In this document: positions 19,060 to 35,279 of the stretch, piece by piece
Layout of the letters: each line of letters starts with the position of its first letter
Numbering within the stretch: the first letter of the stretch is position 1
From: Xylanimonas ulmi
Lineage (GTDB): Bacteria > Actinomycetota > Actinomycetes > Actinomycetales > Cellulomonadaceae
Assembly (NCBI RefSeq): GCF_004216535.1
Contig: NZ_SGWX01000001.1
Span: 372,001 to 436,000 of the forward strand
Length of the DNA: 64,000 nt
Direction of reading: 5' to 3'
The notes under the pieces: generated by a model
The model's input: the letters and a program-made list of their open reading frames with translations, nothing else
Told to the model about the DNA's origin: nothing
Databases searched by the model: none
Translations under genes and position numbers: made by a program

Positions 19060-19649
19060 TGACCACGCTGATCCACACCGGGCTGACGCAGGCCGGCACG
19101 GTGCTGGCCGCGTCCGAGGGGGAGGGCAACATGCTCATCCCGCACCCGGCCGACATCATCTGGTCGCTCGTTGTCGTCGTGGTCATCGCCGTGGTCTTCC
19201 GCAAGTTCGCGCTGCCCAAGCTCCAGCAGGTGCTTGACGAGCGCGCCGCGCTCATCGAGGGCGGCATCGCCAAGGCGGCCGAGGCCCAGCAGGCCGCCGA
19301 CCAGGCGCTCGAGGAGAAGCAGGCGGTGCTCGCTGAGGCCCGCGCCGACGCGGCGAAGGTCCGCGACGGCGCCCGCGAGGAGGGCAAGGCGATCGTCGCC
19401 GAGCACCGCGCGCGGGCCACTGAGGAGGCCACCCGCATCGCCGAGGCCGCGCAGCGTCAGATCGCCGCCGAGCGTCAGGCCGCAGCCGAGTCGCTGCGCT
19501 CCGACGTCGGCGACCTGGCCACCCAGCTCGCGTCGAAGATCGTGGGCGAAGAGCTGGCCGACAGCGTCGCCCGCTCGCGCGTCGTCGACCGGTTCCTCGA
19601 CGAGCTCGAGGCCTCGCAGTCGGTCGGCTCCGCCGGCAGGGAGGGCTGA
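19059..19649 (+). CDS. atpF: ATP synthase Fo subunit b
   Basis: A 196-residue stator subunit. One N-terminal membrane helix (IIWSLVVVVVIAVVFRKFALP, in part) is followed by a long Ala/Glu/Arg coiled coil and a C-terminal segment that binds subunit delta. The ATG at 19059 shares one base with the atpE stop (TGATG). A GTG at 19056 directly before it is possible but less likely. The region before the membrane helix (about 30 residues) is longer than in E. coli b, as in other actinobacteria. Confidence 0.95.
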
Positions 19650-20464
19650 TGCGCGGAACGAGCGGAGCGTCGCTCGCCGCGGCGGTCGGGCGCCTCGACC
19701 AGGTGCTCGGCGCCGCGGGCGACGGCGCGATGGCGCTCGGTGAGCAACTCTTCGCCGTGGTCGACGCGCTGGACTCGTCCGCCGCGCTGCGCCGCGCACT
19801 GACGGACCCGTCGCTGCCCGCAGCGTCGAAGCAGGCTGTCACCGCACGCGTGCTGGCCTCGGGCTTCGACCCTCGCGTCGTCGACCTCGTCAGCTCGATG
19901 GCCGCGGCGCGCTGGTCGGCCGACAAGGACCTGCCCGACGCCATCGAGCGACTCGCGGTCTCGGCGACCCTGACCGACGCCGCGCAGCGCGGCACGCTGG
20001 AGTCCGTCGAGGACGAGGTGTTCCGGATCACGCGAGCCCTGCAGGGTCAGCGTGAGGCCCGTCGCGCGCTGTCGGACCCGGCCAGCAAGCCCGAGCGCCG
20101 GATTGCGCTGGTCGACGCGCTGCTGGCCGACAAGACCGACCCGGTGACCCTCGCGATCGCCCGGCGCGCCACCACGGCGCTGCGCGGGCGCCGGTTCGTC
20201 GCGGCGCTCATCGACGTCGGCCACGTCATCGCCGAGCGGCGCGAGCGCCTGGTCGCCACGGTGACCAGCGCCGTCGAGCTGACCGAGGCGCAGTCCGCGC
20301 GGCTGAACTCGCTGCTCGAGCAGGCCTATGGCCGACAGGTCCAGGTCTACGTGACCCAGGACCCGGCCGTGGTCGGCGGTCTGCGAATCCAGATCGGCGC
20401 CGACGTCGTCGACAACACCGTCCTGTCCCGCCTGGCCGACGCCCGCCGCCGGCTCGCCGGCTGA
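19649..20464 (+). CDS. atpH: ATP synthase F1 subunit delta
   Basis: A 271-residue stator subunit linking b to the alpha3beta3 head. The N-terminal six-helix OSCP domain is extended relative to the 177-residue E. coli protein, as in other actinobacteria. The conserved C-terminal [11 protein letters not shown] and [25 protein letters not shown] segments are clear. The ATG shares one base with the atpF stop (TGATG), so translation is coupled. Confidence 0.95.
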   Translation: MRGTSGASLAAAVGRLDQVLGAAGDGAMALGEQLFAVVDALDSSAALRRALTDPSLPAASKQAVTARVLASGFDPRVVDLVSSMAAARWSADKDLPDAIERLAVSATLTDAAQRGTLESVEDEVFRITRALQGQREARRALSDPASKPERRIALVDALLADKTDPVTLAIARRATTALRGRRFVAALIDVGHVIAERRERLVATVTSAVELTEAQSARLNSLLEQAYGRQVQVYVTQDPAVVGGLRIQIGADVVDNTVLSRLADARRRLAG

Positions 20465-20513
20465 AGACAAGACAGCCGGCTGTCCGGCTGGAGAGACCAC
20501 AGGAGATGAAGCA

Positions 20514-22145
<1,632 letters not shown>

Positions 22146-22149
22146 CGGC

Positions 22150-24569
<2,420 letters not shown>

Positions 24570-24579
24570 CGGCGTCGCC

Positions 24580-24620
24580 GGTGGCCCGTGACCGCCCCGC
24601 GCGGGTGGGCGCGGGCCACC
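24580..24620 (+). terminator. Intercistronic hairpin between atpD and atpC
   Basis: GGTGGCCCG (24580-24588) pairs with CGGGCCACC (24612-24620), with more CCGCCCCGC/GCGGGTGGG pairing inside, and GTCCCTTCTT follows. As atpC is needed, this is more likely a partial attenuator or mRNA-stability stem than a full stop. It would lower epsilon relative to beta. Confidence 0.55.
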
Positions 24621-24654
24621 GTCCCTTCTTCCCCGAAACCGTGAGGAGCACAAC

Positions 24655-24930
24655 GTGGCAGAGCTGAGCGTCGACCTCGTCGCCACCGACCGCAAGGTCT
24701 GGTCTGGGATCGCCCGTCAGGTGAGCGCGCCGTCGGTCGACGGCCAGATCGGCATCCTGGCCGGTCACACGCCCATTCTCGCCGTGCTGCGTCCCGGCAC
24801 GGTGCGGGTCACCGCGGACGAGGGCCCGGTGTTCGAGGTTCACGTCACGGGCGGCTTCGTCTCGGTCGACGACAATCTTGTGACCGTCGTCGCCGACGAG
24901 ATCACGCAGACCGACGGCTCCGAGGCCTGA
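24655..24930 (+). CDS. atpC: ATP synthase F1 subunit epsilon, short form
   Basis: A 91-residue epsilon. Only the N-terminal beta-sandwich is present (LSVDLVATDRKVWSG to GGFVSVDDNLVTVVADE). The C-terminal two-helix domain that inhibits hydrolysis in E. coli (about 45 more residues) is missing. Short epsilons occur in several actinobacteria, where hydrolysis is held back in other ways. GTG at 24655 follows GTGAGGAGC. Confidence 0.93.
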   Translation: MAELSVDLVATDRKVWSGIARQVSAPSVDGQIGILAGHTPILAVLRPGTVRVTADEGPVFEVHVTGGFVSVDDNLVTVVADEITQTDGSEA

Positions 24931-24940
24931 GGCCGCCGCC

Positions 24941-25360
24941 GTGACCGCCGCCGTCTGGGCCGTGCTCGCGATCCTGGCGTTCGCGGGGATCGTCGTGGCG
25001 CTCGGCGCCTCGCGGCTGCACCGGCTCTCACACCGCGTCGGGTCGTTCCCCTGCCAGGCGCGGGCGGGCGGGAACCCGTCGGTGGCGTTCACGCTCGGCA
25101 TCGCCCACTACGCGGTGGGGCGGATCGAGTGGTATCGGTGCTGGTCTTTGTCACCGCGCGCGGCGCGCACCTGGCTGCGTGACCGACTGGTCGTCACCGG
25201 ACGCGTTCCGCTCGACCATGCGGGCCAGAGCGACCAGTACCTTGTGCGATGTCGTTACGACGGCGCCGACTTCGAGTTGTCGATGTCCGCGGCCGCGTAC
25301 GCTGGGCTCGCCTCGTGGCTCGAGGCGGCGCCGCCCGGGCGGCGTGACCTCGTCCTGTAA
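24941..25360 (+). CDS. DUF2550 membrane-anchored protein
   Basis: A 139-residue protein. One N-terminal membrane helix (about 3-22) is followed by a compact domain with a FPCQARAG segment and GRIEWYRCWSLSPRA. This matches the DUF2550 proteins found just after atpC in actinobacteria (Rv1312 in M. tuberculosis). The function is unknown. Constant linkage to the ATP synthase operon suggests a role near it. GTG at 24941 lies 10 bp after atpC. Confidence 0.8.
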   Translation: MTAAVWAVLAILAFAGIVVALGASRLHRLSHRVGSFPCQARAGGNPSVAFTLGIAHYAVGRIEWYRCWSLSPRAARTWLRDRLVVTGRVPLDHAGQSDQYLVRCRYDGADFELSMSAAAYAGLASWLEAAPPGRRDLVL

Positions 25361-25369
25361 GGAGAATCC

Positions 25370-26065
25370 GTGCGTCTTGTCGTCGCCACCTGCTCGGCCC
25401 GCTACTCGGGCAGGCTGACGGCCCATCTGCCGCTCGCGACGCGGCTGCTGGTGGTCAAGGCCGACGGGAGCGTGCTGCTGCACTCCGACGGCGGCTCGTA
25501 CAAGCCGCTCAACTGGATGAGCCCGCCGTGCACGCTCAAGGTCACGGATCCCGACGACGAGGCGGCCGCGCGAGGCGTGACGCAGGTGTGGACCGTCCAG
25601 CACGCCAAGTCGGACGACCGGCTTGAGATCGAACTGCACGAGGTCGCGCACGAGTCGAGCCACGACCTCGGGATCGACCCCGGCCTGATCAAGGACGGCG
25701 TCGAGGCGCACCTGCAGGAGCTGCTCGCAGCGCAGATCATGCTGCTGGGTGACGGACACTCGCTGGTGCGCCGCGAGTACATGACCGCGATCGGCCCGGT
25801 CGACATCCTGGCGCGCGCGCCCGGCGGGGGACACGTCGCCGTCGAGATCAAGCGCCGCGGCGACATCGACGGCGTCGAGCAGCTCACGCGGTACCTCGAC
25901 CTGCTCAACCGCGACCCGCTGCTGGCGCCCGTCCGTGGCGTCTTCGCGGCCCAGGAGATCAAGCCGCAGGCCCGCGTGCTGGCGACCGATCGCGGGATCG
26001 GCTGCCTCGTGCTTGACTACGACGCGATGCGCGGCATGGACGACGCCGAGGCTCGCCTCTTCTAA
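25370..26065 (+). CDS. nucS: Mismatch-specific endonuclease NucS/EndoMS
   Basis: A 231-residue enzyme that cleaves both strands at G-T, G-G and T-T mismatches, the non-canonical mismatch repair of actinobacteria lacking MutS/MutL. The N-terminal dimerisation/DNA-binding domain has SGRLTAHLP and [10 protein letters not shown]. The C-terminal RecB-like nuclease carries IGPVDILA and [16 protein letters not shown] (D and E-x-K catalytic set). The last residues, DDAEARLF, resemble the Leu-Phe ending of homologues reported to bind the sliding clamp. It matches Rv1321 throughout. GTG at 25370 follows AAGGAG. Confidence 0.96.
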   Translation: MRLVVATCSARYSGRLTAHLPLATRLLVVKADGSVLLHSDGGSYKPLNWMSPPCTLKVTDPDDEAAARGVTQVWTVQHAKSDDRLEIELHEVAHESSHDLGIDPGLIKDGVEAHLQELLAAQIMLLGDGHSLVRREYMTAIGPVDILARAPGGGHVAVEIKRRGDIDGVEQLTRYLDLLNRDPLLAPVRGVFAAQEIKPQARVLATDRGIGCLVLDYDAMRGMDDAEARLF

Positions 26066-26154
26066 AACGTTACCCACCGATCGCGGCGTGCCGAGGCGCC
26101 CGAAGGTGCGCTTTCGCCTGCGTACGCGGCGCTGGGTGCGCAAGGATGGGCGAC

Positions 26155-28861
<2,707 letters not shown>

Positions 28862-28905
28862 GGTGAGGCGACCGGACGTCTCAACGTCTGGCCACGAGCG
28901 CCTCG

Positions 28906-28938
28906 TCGAGGGTGCGGCCCAGGCGGCCGCACCCTCGA
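28906..28938 (+). terminator. Terminator after the xylanase gene
   Basis: A perfect 14-bp stem, TCGAGGGTGCGGCC with GGCCGCACCCTCGA, and a 5-nt loop, 44 bp after the stop codon. No T-tract. The remaining sequence to 29080 shows no supportable gene. Confidence 0.75.
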
Positions 28939-29088
28939 TCCGCGTCGGGGCCGGCGCGGCGCCGTGACGTTGCGAACACGCCCGCCCGCCGGGCTCGGGG
29001 GCCGGATCCGCGACGTTCCGCGGCTCGTGCGGCGGGCGTGTCGGTGGTGCGTGGCAGGATCGTGCGCATGGTCACACACCACGCCCAA

Positions 29089-29133
29089 CCACTACATGTC
29101 GTTGTGGCGCGCGCGCGCACCACTAGGTGTAGT
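29089..29133 (+). promoter_or_regulatory. NrdR-like boxes and promoter of nrdHIEF
   Basis: CCACTAGGTGTAGTGT (29118-29133) is a good inverted repeat (CACTA/TAGTG) of the NrdR-box type. A degenerate copy, CCACTACATGTCGTTG, begins at 29089, 29 bp upstream. Tandem boxes about three turns apart are the rule for NrdR, the dATP/ATP-sensing repressor of ribonucleotide reductase genes. TAGTGT at 29128-29133 may be the -10, so a bound repressor would cover it. A leader of about 80 nt follows. Confidence 0.65.
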
Positions 29134-29219
29134 GTTTGAGGCCTGCGGGACCTTCAGGCCCTCGCGTGAACCACACCGACGTAACTTCACGGGTGTCAGT
29201 CCAGGTCAGGGGAGCGAAC

Positions 29220-29465
29220 ATGAGCATCACCGTCTACAGCAAGCCGGCTTGCGTGCAGTGCGACGCGACCTACCGTGCCCTCGACAAGAAGGGCATCGAC
29301 TACACGGTCGTCGACATCACGCAGGACGCCGAGGCGCTGGAGATGGTGCGCGGCCTCGGCTACCTGCAGGCGCCCGTGGTGGTGGCCGGTGAGAACCACT
29401 GGTCGGGCTTCCGCCCGGACCAGATCAGCGCTCTCGCCGCGGCCCGCCAGGCCGCGAACGCCTGA
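29220..29465 (+). CDS. nrdH: Glutaredoxin-like protein NrdH
   Basis: An 81-residue thioredoxin-fold electron donor for class Ib ribonucleotide reductase. The redox pair is C11-V-Q-C14, the usual NrdH signature, and WSGFRPDQI near the C-terminus is the conserved NrdH tail. It is reduced by thioredoxin reductase rather than glutathione. ATG at 29220 with GGGGAGCG upstream is preferred to any upstream start, because the family N-terminus begins here. First gene of nrdHIEF. Confidence 0.96.
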   Translation: MSITVYSKPACVQCDATYRALDKKGIDYTVVDITQDAEALEMVRGLGYLQAPVVVAGENHWSGFRPDQISALAAARQAANA

Positions 29466-29516
29466 CGCGATCGAGCGACGCGCCCGCCGCGAGGCGGGCG
29501 CCACAGGAGGCGTGAC

Positions 29517-29945
29517 ATGGGCTCGCTCGTGTATTTCTCCAGCGTCTCCGAGAACACGCACCGGTTCGTCCAGAAGGTTCGGCTGGATGAGTTCGGCGCG
29601 ACGGTCCACCGCATCCCGCTGCGCCCGGCGGACGGCTTCCTGACGGTCGACGAGCCCTACATCCTCATGGTCCCCACCTATGGCGGGGGAAACGAGGGTG
29701 GGGCCGTCCCACGTCAGGTGCGCCGGTTCCTGGGCGACGAGGGCAACCGGTCGCTGATCCGCGGTGTGATTGCCGCGGGCAACACCAACTTCGGCGCTGC
29801 CTACTGCATCGCCGGCGACATCATCTCCTCGAAGTGCCAGGTCCCGTACCTGTACGCCTTCGAGCTCTTGGGGACGATCGAGGACGCGCAGCGCGTCCGT
29901 GAAGGATGGGGACGGTTTTGGCAACGACAACTGATCTCGGCGTGA
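29517..29945 (+). CDS. nrdI: Flavodoxin-like protein NrdI
   Basis: A 142-residue FMN protein that supplies the oxidant used to assemble the Mn(III)2-tyrosyl radical cofactor of Nrd[14 protein letters not shown] is the FMN phosphate loop. VPTYGGG and the [14 protein letters not shown] segment bind the isoalloxazine ring. ATG at 29517 follows ACAGGAGGCG. The end overlaps the nrdE start region by 28-40 bp. Confidence 0.96.
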   Translation: MGSLVYFSSVSENTHRFVQKVRLDEFGATVHRIPLRPADGFLTVDEPYILMVPTYGGGNEGGAVPRQVRRFLGDEGNRSLIRGVIAAGNTNFGAAYCIAGDIISSKCQVPYLYAFELLGTIEDAQRVREGWGRFWQRQLISA

Positions 29946-32098
29946 GCGCGTCGGCCGCGGGGGCGGCGCCCGCGGCTGCGCAGGGCGTCCAGCTCGACTA
30001 CCACGCGCTCAACGCGATGTTGAACCTGTACGGCGCGGACGGGAAGATCCAGTTCGACAAGGACCGCGAGGCGGCCCGCCAGTACTTCCTGCAGCACGTC
30101 AACCCGAACACGGTCGAGTTCGACACGCTCGAGGCCAAGCTCGCCTACCTCGTCGAGAACAAGTACTACGAGGCCGCGGTGCTGGACAAGTACTCGCCGG
30201 CCTTCGTCAAGGAGCTGTTCCAGCTCGCGTACTCGAAGGACTTCCGTTTCGAGACGTTCCTGGGAGCGTTCAAGTACTACACGTCCTACACGCTCAAGAC
30301 GTTCGACGGAAAGCGGTACCTCGAGCGCTTCGAGGACCGCGTCTCTATGGTCGCCCTCGGCCTGGGCGACGGCGACGAACAGCTCGCGCGCGACATCGTC
30401 GAGGAGGTCGTGGCCGGACGCTTCCAGCCCGCGACTCCGACGTTCCTCAACATCGGCAAGGCGCAGCGCGGCGAGCCCGTGTCCTGCTTCCTGCTGCGCA
30501 TCGAGGACAACATGGAGTCGATCGCGCGCGGCATCAACTCGGCGCTTCAGCTGTCCAAGCGCGGCGGCGGTGTGGCGCTGCTGCTGAGCAACATCCGCGA
30601 GCACGGCGCGCCCATCAAGCACATCGAGAACCAGTCCTCGGGCGTCATCCCGGTGATGAAGCTGCTGGAGGACTCGTTCAGCTACGCCAACCAGCTCGGC
30701 GCGCGCCAGGGCGCGGGCGCGGTGTACCTGCACGCGCACCACCCCGACATCCTGCGGTTCCTCGACACCAAGCGGGAGAACGCGGACGAGAAGATCCGCA
30801 TCAAGACGCTGTCGCTCGGCGTCGTGGTCCCCGACGTCACGTTCGAGCTCGCCAAGGCGAACAAGGACATGCACCTGTTCTCGCCGTACGACGTCGAGCG
30901 CGTGTACGGCGTGCCGTTCGCCGACATCTCGATCTCGGAGAAGTACGACGAGCTCGTCGCCGACGACCGCATCCGCAAGACGACGATCAGCGCCCGCGAC
31001 TTCTTCCAGACGCTCGCCGAGCTGCAGTTCGAGTCGGGCTACCCGTACATCATGTTCGAGGACACGGTGAACAAGGCGAACCCGATCAAGGGCCGCATCA
31101 CCCACTCGAACCTGTGCTCGGAGATCCTCCAGGTCTCGACGCCGTCGACGTTCAACGAGGACCTGTCGTACGCGCACATCGGGCGTGACATCTCGTGCAA
31201 CCTCGGCTCGCTCAACATCGCCAAGGCGATGGACTCGCCCGACTTCAGCAAGACGATCGACACCGCGATCCGCGCGCTGACGGCCGTGAGCGACCAGACG
31301 TCGATCGAGTCGGTGCCCTCGGTCAAGCTCGCCAACGAGATGGGCCACGCCATCGGCCTGGGCCAGATGAACCTGCACGGCTACCTCGCCCGTGAGCGCG
31401 TGTTCTACGGCTCCGACGAGGGCGTCGACTTCACCAACATCTACTTCTACACGGTCGCGTACCACGCGATCGCGGCCTCCAACCGCCTCGCGATCGAGCG
31501 CGGCCGGGCGTTCGGCGGCTTCGAGGACTCGAAGTACGCGACGGGGGAGTACTTCGACAAGTACACCGAGCAGGAGTGGCGGCCCGCCACCGAGCGCGTC
31601 GCGCGGATCTTCGCCGACGCCGGGGTCGCCATCCCGACACAGGACGACTGGCGCGCGCTCAAGGCCTCCGTCATGGAGCACGGCATCTACAACCAGAACC
31701 TCCAGGCCGTGCCGCCCACGGGCTCGATCAGCTATATCAACAACTCGACGTCGTCGATCCACCCGGTGCCGGCCAAGATCGAGATCCGCAAGGAGGGCAA
31801 GCTGGGCCGCGTCTACTACCCGGCGCCCTACATGACGAACGACAACCTGGAGTACTACCAGGACGCGTACGAGATCGGGTTCGAGAAGATCATCGACACG
31901 TACGCCGCCGCGACGCAGCACGTCGACCAGGGCCTGTCGCTGACGCTGTTCTTCAAGGACACCGTCACCACCCGCGACGTCAACCGCGCTCAGATCTACG
32001 CGTGGCGCAAGGGCATCAAGACGCTCTACTACATCCGCCTGCGCCAGCTCGCACTGGAGGGGACGTCGGTCGAGGACTGCGTCTCCTGCATGCTCTGA
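29906..32098 (+). CDS. nrdE: Class Ib ribonucleotide reductase alpha subunit NrdE
   Basis: A 730-residue catalytic subunit that reduces ribonucleoside diphosphates. There is no N-terminal ATP-cone, so overall activity is not dATP-inhibited, as in other NrdE. Motifs: [10 protein letters not shown] (active-site Cys), [39 protein letters not shown], and the C-terminal redox pair CVSC in the last seven residues. The start is not certain: ATG at 29906 overlaps nrdI by 40 bp with AAGG touching it. An in-frame TTG at 29918 has AAGGATGGGG upstream and gives a N-terminus LATTTDLG. Confidence 0.96.
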   Translation: MGTVLATTTDLGVSASAAGAAPAAAQGVQLDYHALNAMLNLYGADGKIQFDKDREAARQYFLQHVNPNTVEFDTLEAKLAYLVENKYYEAAVLDKYSPAFVKELFQLAYSKDFRFETFLGAFKYYTSYTLKTFDGKRYLERFEDRVSMVALGLGDGDEQLARDIVEEVVAGRFQPATPTFLNIGKAQRGEPVSCFLLRIEDNMESIARGINSALQLSKRGGGVALLLSNIREHGAPIKHIENQSSGVIPVMKLLEDSFSYANQLGARQGAGAVYLHAHHPDILRFLDTKRENADEKIRIKTLSLGVVVPDVTFELAKANKDMHLFSPYDVERVYGVPFADISISEKYDELVADDRIRKTTISARDFFQTLAELQFESGYPYIMFEDTVNKANPIKGRITHSNLCSEILQVSTPSTFNEDLSYAHIGRDISCNLGSLNIAKAMDSPDFSKTIDTAIRALTAVSDQTSIESVPSVKLANEMGHAIGLGQMNLHGYLARERVFYGSDEGVDFTNIYFYTVAYHAIAASNRLAIERGRAFGGFEDSKYATGEYFDKYTEQEWRPATERVARIFADAGVAIPTQDDWRALKASVMEHGIYNQNLQAVPPTGSISYINNSTSSIHPVPAKIEIRKEGKLGRVYYPAPYMTNDNLEYYQDAYEIGFEKIIDTYAAATQHVDQGLSLTLFFKDTVTTRDVNRAQIYAWRKGIKTLYYIRLRQLALEGTSVEDCVSCML

Positions 32099-33109
<1,011 letters not shown>

Positions 33110-33116
33110 GACTCCT

Positions 33117-33141
33117 GATGGTTGAGCCCGTCGAAACCATC
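33117..33141. repeat. Hairpin repeat copy with compensatory base change
   Basis: A 25-bp copy of the GGTTGAGCC/GTCGAAACC element, 8 bp after nrdF. Its ends read GATGGTT and AACCATC instead of GGTGGTT and AACCACC, so both arms changed together and pairing is kept. A truncated relative (CCCGAAACCACCTGAGCC) follows at once. Confidence 0.85.
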
Positions 33142-33174
33142 TGAGCCCGAAACCACCTGAGCCGGCCGATCGGA

Positions 33175-33208
33175 GGTCCGGAGCCGCGTCATTCCGCGGT
33201 TCCGGGCC
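33175..33208 (+). terminator. Terminator of the nrdHIEF operon
   Basis: GGTCCGGAGCCGCG (33175-33188) pairs with CGCGGTTCCGGGCC (33195-33208) over 14 positions with two G-U pairs. The loop is 6 nt, and TCTCTGTGTG follows. Confidence 0.75.
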
Positions 33209-33719
33209 TCTCTGTGTGCGTGCGACGCCGCGCGCGCAGGCACACCGTGCTCAGGGTTACTGACAGGCGGCGAGCGCCCGGCGGCGCCGTGCGGAGCCGC
33301 CGGGCGCAAGTCGTGCTCCGCCGGGGCAACGGATGCTGTTGTTGTGCGGGCGTGCGGTGACCCCAGCGCGTCCGTCAGACGAGCGGCGTCCCGGCCAGCG
33401 ATCGGAGGAGGTCGTTCACGAGGAACGCGTGCGCGGGCGCAACGGTTGGGTCTCCAATGCGCATGGTGCGTGTCTGGTTGGGCACGGCGCGACCGGCTCG
33501 GACGAGAACCACCGACCCCGCCCGTCGAGACCCACCGAGCCGGCTGACCAGAGGCCCGGCGCGGCGGAGTCTCACGGCACAGGACTTCTGCGCGTGCCTC
33601 CCGACCGGAGGCGCGGGAGGTCGTCTCCAGCAGCCATCACCCCTGCGCAGGCGCGGAGTGGACGCGACGGGCGTGACGAACGGGCAGGGATGAGGCCAGC
33701 TCCGGTGGGCCTTCGCCGC
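33209..33719. other. Gene-poor stretch with a hairpin and an unassigned open frame
   Basis: A perfect 12-bp stem, GCGCCCGGCGGC/GCCGCCGGGCGC (33274-33285 with 33296-33307), could stop leftward transcription from the exporter gene. On the minus strand an open frame at 33375-33575 could encode about 66 residues ending LVNDLLRSLAGTPLV. I do not recognise it. It lacks a clear ribosome site and may be the tail of a decayed gene. Nothing else convincing is seen. Confidence 0.35.
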
Positions 33720-35186
33720 TCAGCGCTCGATGGCTGCGTGCCTGCCGGGCAGGGACGCCACGCCCCAGGCGACGAGTGCGCCGACGGCGACGGCGAGCAC
33801 GGTGAAGGCGATGCGCTCGCCGCCGAAGAACCTCTCGACCAGGGCGGGGTTCCACGCCCCGGCAGGCAGCGCGGCGGTGACGAGGGTGGCGATGAGGGTG
33901 CCGACGACGGCGGTGCCCAGGCTGGAGCCGACCTCCTGGGCGGTGTCGTTGAGGGCTGTGGCCATCGATGTGCGGTTCTCGGGCATGGCGTCCACGAGCG
34001 CGACGGCGCACGTGGTCATCACGGTGCGCATCCCGACGGTGAAGACCACCACGAAGACCGAGATCGCGAGGTAGCCATGCTCGACCGCCCAGGCGAGCCC
34101 GCCGAGGGCGCCGGCGAGCAGGACTGCGCCAACGAGGCAGGCGACCCGGTTGCCGAGCCTGCGTCCGAGGGCTTCCGAGATGGGGTTGGCCGCGACCATC
34201 GTGATGATGAAGGGCAGGTTGGCCAGCCCTGCCTTGAGAGGGCTCCAGCCGAAGGCGTACTGGTAGTGGAGGATGAGGGAGAACATCACCCCGGCCATGG
34301 CGATGGCCGTGCCGACCTGGGCGATCGCCGCTCCGCGGACGGCGCCGTCGCGGAAAGCGACGAGGTCGAGCATCGGAGTCGGGGCGGTGCGTTCGCGCGC
34401 GATGAAGCCCACGACGGCGGCCACGGCGCCGACCGCCGAGCCGATCGTGACCGGAGAGGTCCACCCGTGGTCGACGCCGGCCGTGGCGGTGTAGCACGCC
34501 AGCCCGATCGCGACGACGGACAGCAGCGCCCCGGGAAGGTCGAGCCGGTCGTGGGTCAGGCCCGCCGGGTCGTCGACGCCGACGCCGAGCCTCACTCCGA
34601 GGAGGGCGAGCAGGGCGATGGGCGCGTTGACCGCCAGCAGCCACTCCCAGCGCACGTGCGCCAGGGCGGTCCCGCCGAGCAGCGGGCCGAGGACGAACCC
34701 GCTCATCCCGACGACGATCATCACGGTGATCGCCTGGCGGCGGACGACGGCGGAGTCGAAGAGGCGGAACACCAGCGAGTTGGTGATCGGGGCCATCATC
34801 GCGGCCGGGACGCCGAGGGCGGCGCGCAGGGCGATGAGGTGCGCCGGGGTGTCGACCCAGACGACCAGCAGGCTGATCAGGCCGAACAGCGTCAGGCCGA
34901 CCTGCAGCACGCGGCGTCGACCGAACCGGTCGGCCACGGAGCCCGCCGTCAGCAAGAGCCCGCCGAACGTGAGCGAGTAGGCCCCGGTGACCCACTGAAG
35001 GTCGGTGGTGCCCGCGCCGAGGTCGCGCCCGATGGTGGGCAGCGCGATCGACAGCAGAGTGTTGTCGACCATCTCGACGAAGAACGCCATGCACAGCGCG
35101 AGCATCGGGATCCACGCGGCGCGCAGGGTCGGATAGGCGCGAGTGGCCGTGACGGTCGCCACGGCGTCGGGTGCGGGCAGAGCCAT
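33720..35186 (-). CDS. DHA2-family MFS multidrug exporter (14 helices)
   Basis: A 488-residue inner-membrane antiporter of the EmrB/QacA type. The first helix region has the family segment FFVEMVDNTLLSIALPTIGRDLG. QWVTGAYSLTFGGLLLTAGSVADRFGRRRV is motif A. A proline/glycine-rich GFVLGPLLGG (motif C of exporters) is present, and the helix count fits DHA2. The substrate is unknown. ATG at 35186 has AGGAGG eight bases upstream. The gene is divergent from a TetR regulator, with three palindromes between them, so it is almost certainly derepressed by a TetR ligand. No second exporter component is nearby. Confidence 0.92.
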   Translation of the reverse strand: MALPAPDAVATVTATRAYPTLRAAWIPMLALCMAFFVEMVDNTLLSIALPTIGRDLGAGTTDLQWVTGAYSLTFGGLLLTAGSVADRFGRRRVLQVGLTLFGLISLLVVWVDTPAHLIALRAALGVPAAMMAPITNSLVFRLFDSAVVRRQAITVMIVVGMSGFVLGPLLGGTALAHVRWEWLLAVNAPIALLALLGVRLGVGVDDPAGLTHDRLDLPGALLSVVAIGLACYTATAGVDHGWTSPVTIGSAVGAVAAVVGFIARERTAPTPMLDLVAFRDGAVRGAAIAQVGTAIAMAGVMFSLILHYQYAFGWSPLKAGLANLPFIITMVAANPISEALGRRLGNRVACLVGAVLLAGALGGLAWAVEHGYLAISVFVVVFTVGMRTVMTTCAVALVDAMPENRTSMATALNDTAQEVGSSLGTAVVGTLIATLVTAALPAGAWNPALVERFFGGERIAFTVLAVAVGALVAWGVASLPGRHAAIER

Positions 35187-35205
35187 CAGAGAGACCTCCT
35201 ATCGA

Positions 35206-35258
35206 TCGAACGCCGTTCGAGTATCGAACGGTGTTTGATACTCTAGAACGGTGTTCGA
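35206..35258. promoter_or_regulatory. Three tandem TetR-type operators
   Basis: TCGAACGCCGTTCGA (35206-35220, perfect), ATCGAACGGTGTTTGAT (35223-35239) and TAGAACGGTGTTCGA (35244-35258) share an AACG-N-GTTCGA dyad. Their centres are 18 and 20 bp apart, filling the intergenic region between exporter and regulator. The middle site overlaps GATACT, a possible -10 for tetR. Cooperative repression in both directions is likely. Confidence 0.75.
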
Positions 35259-35279
35259 CTCCTGCCAAGCTGTGATGGG

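Noticed and set aside
28881-29123. Possible small minus-strand gene of about 80 codons after the xylanase
   Set aside because: It overlaps the terminator hairpin and NrdR boxes and has no ribosome site or recognisable sequence.
33333-35246. Plus-strand 637-codon open frame opposite the exporter
   Set aside because: Antisense shadow of a clear DHA2 transporter; its product is Gly/Asp/Arg-rich without motifs.
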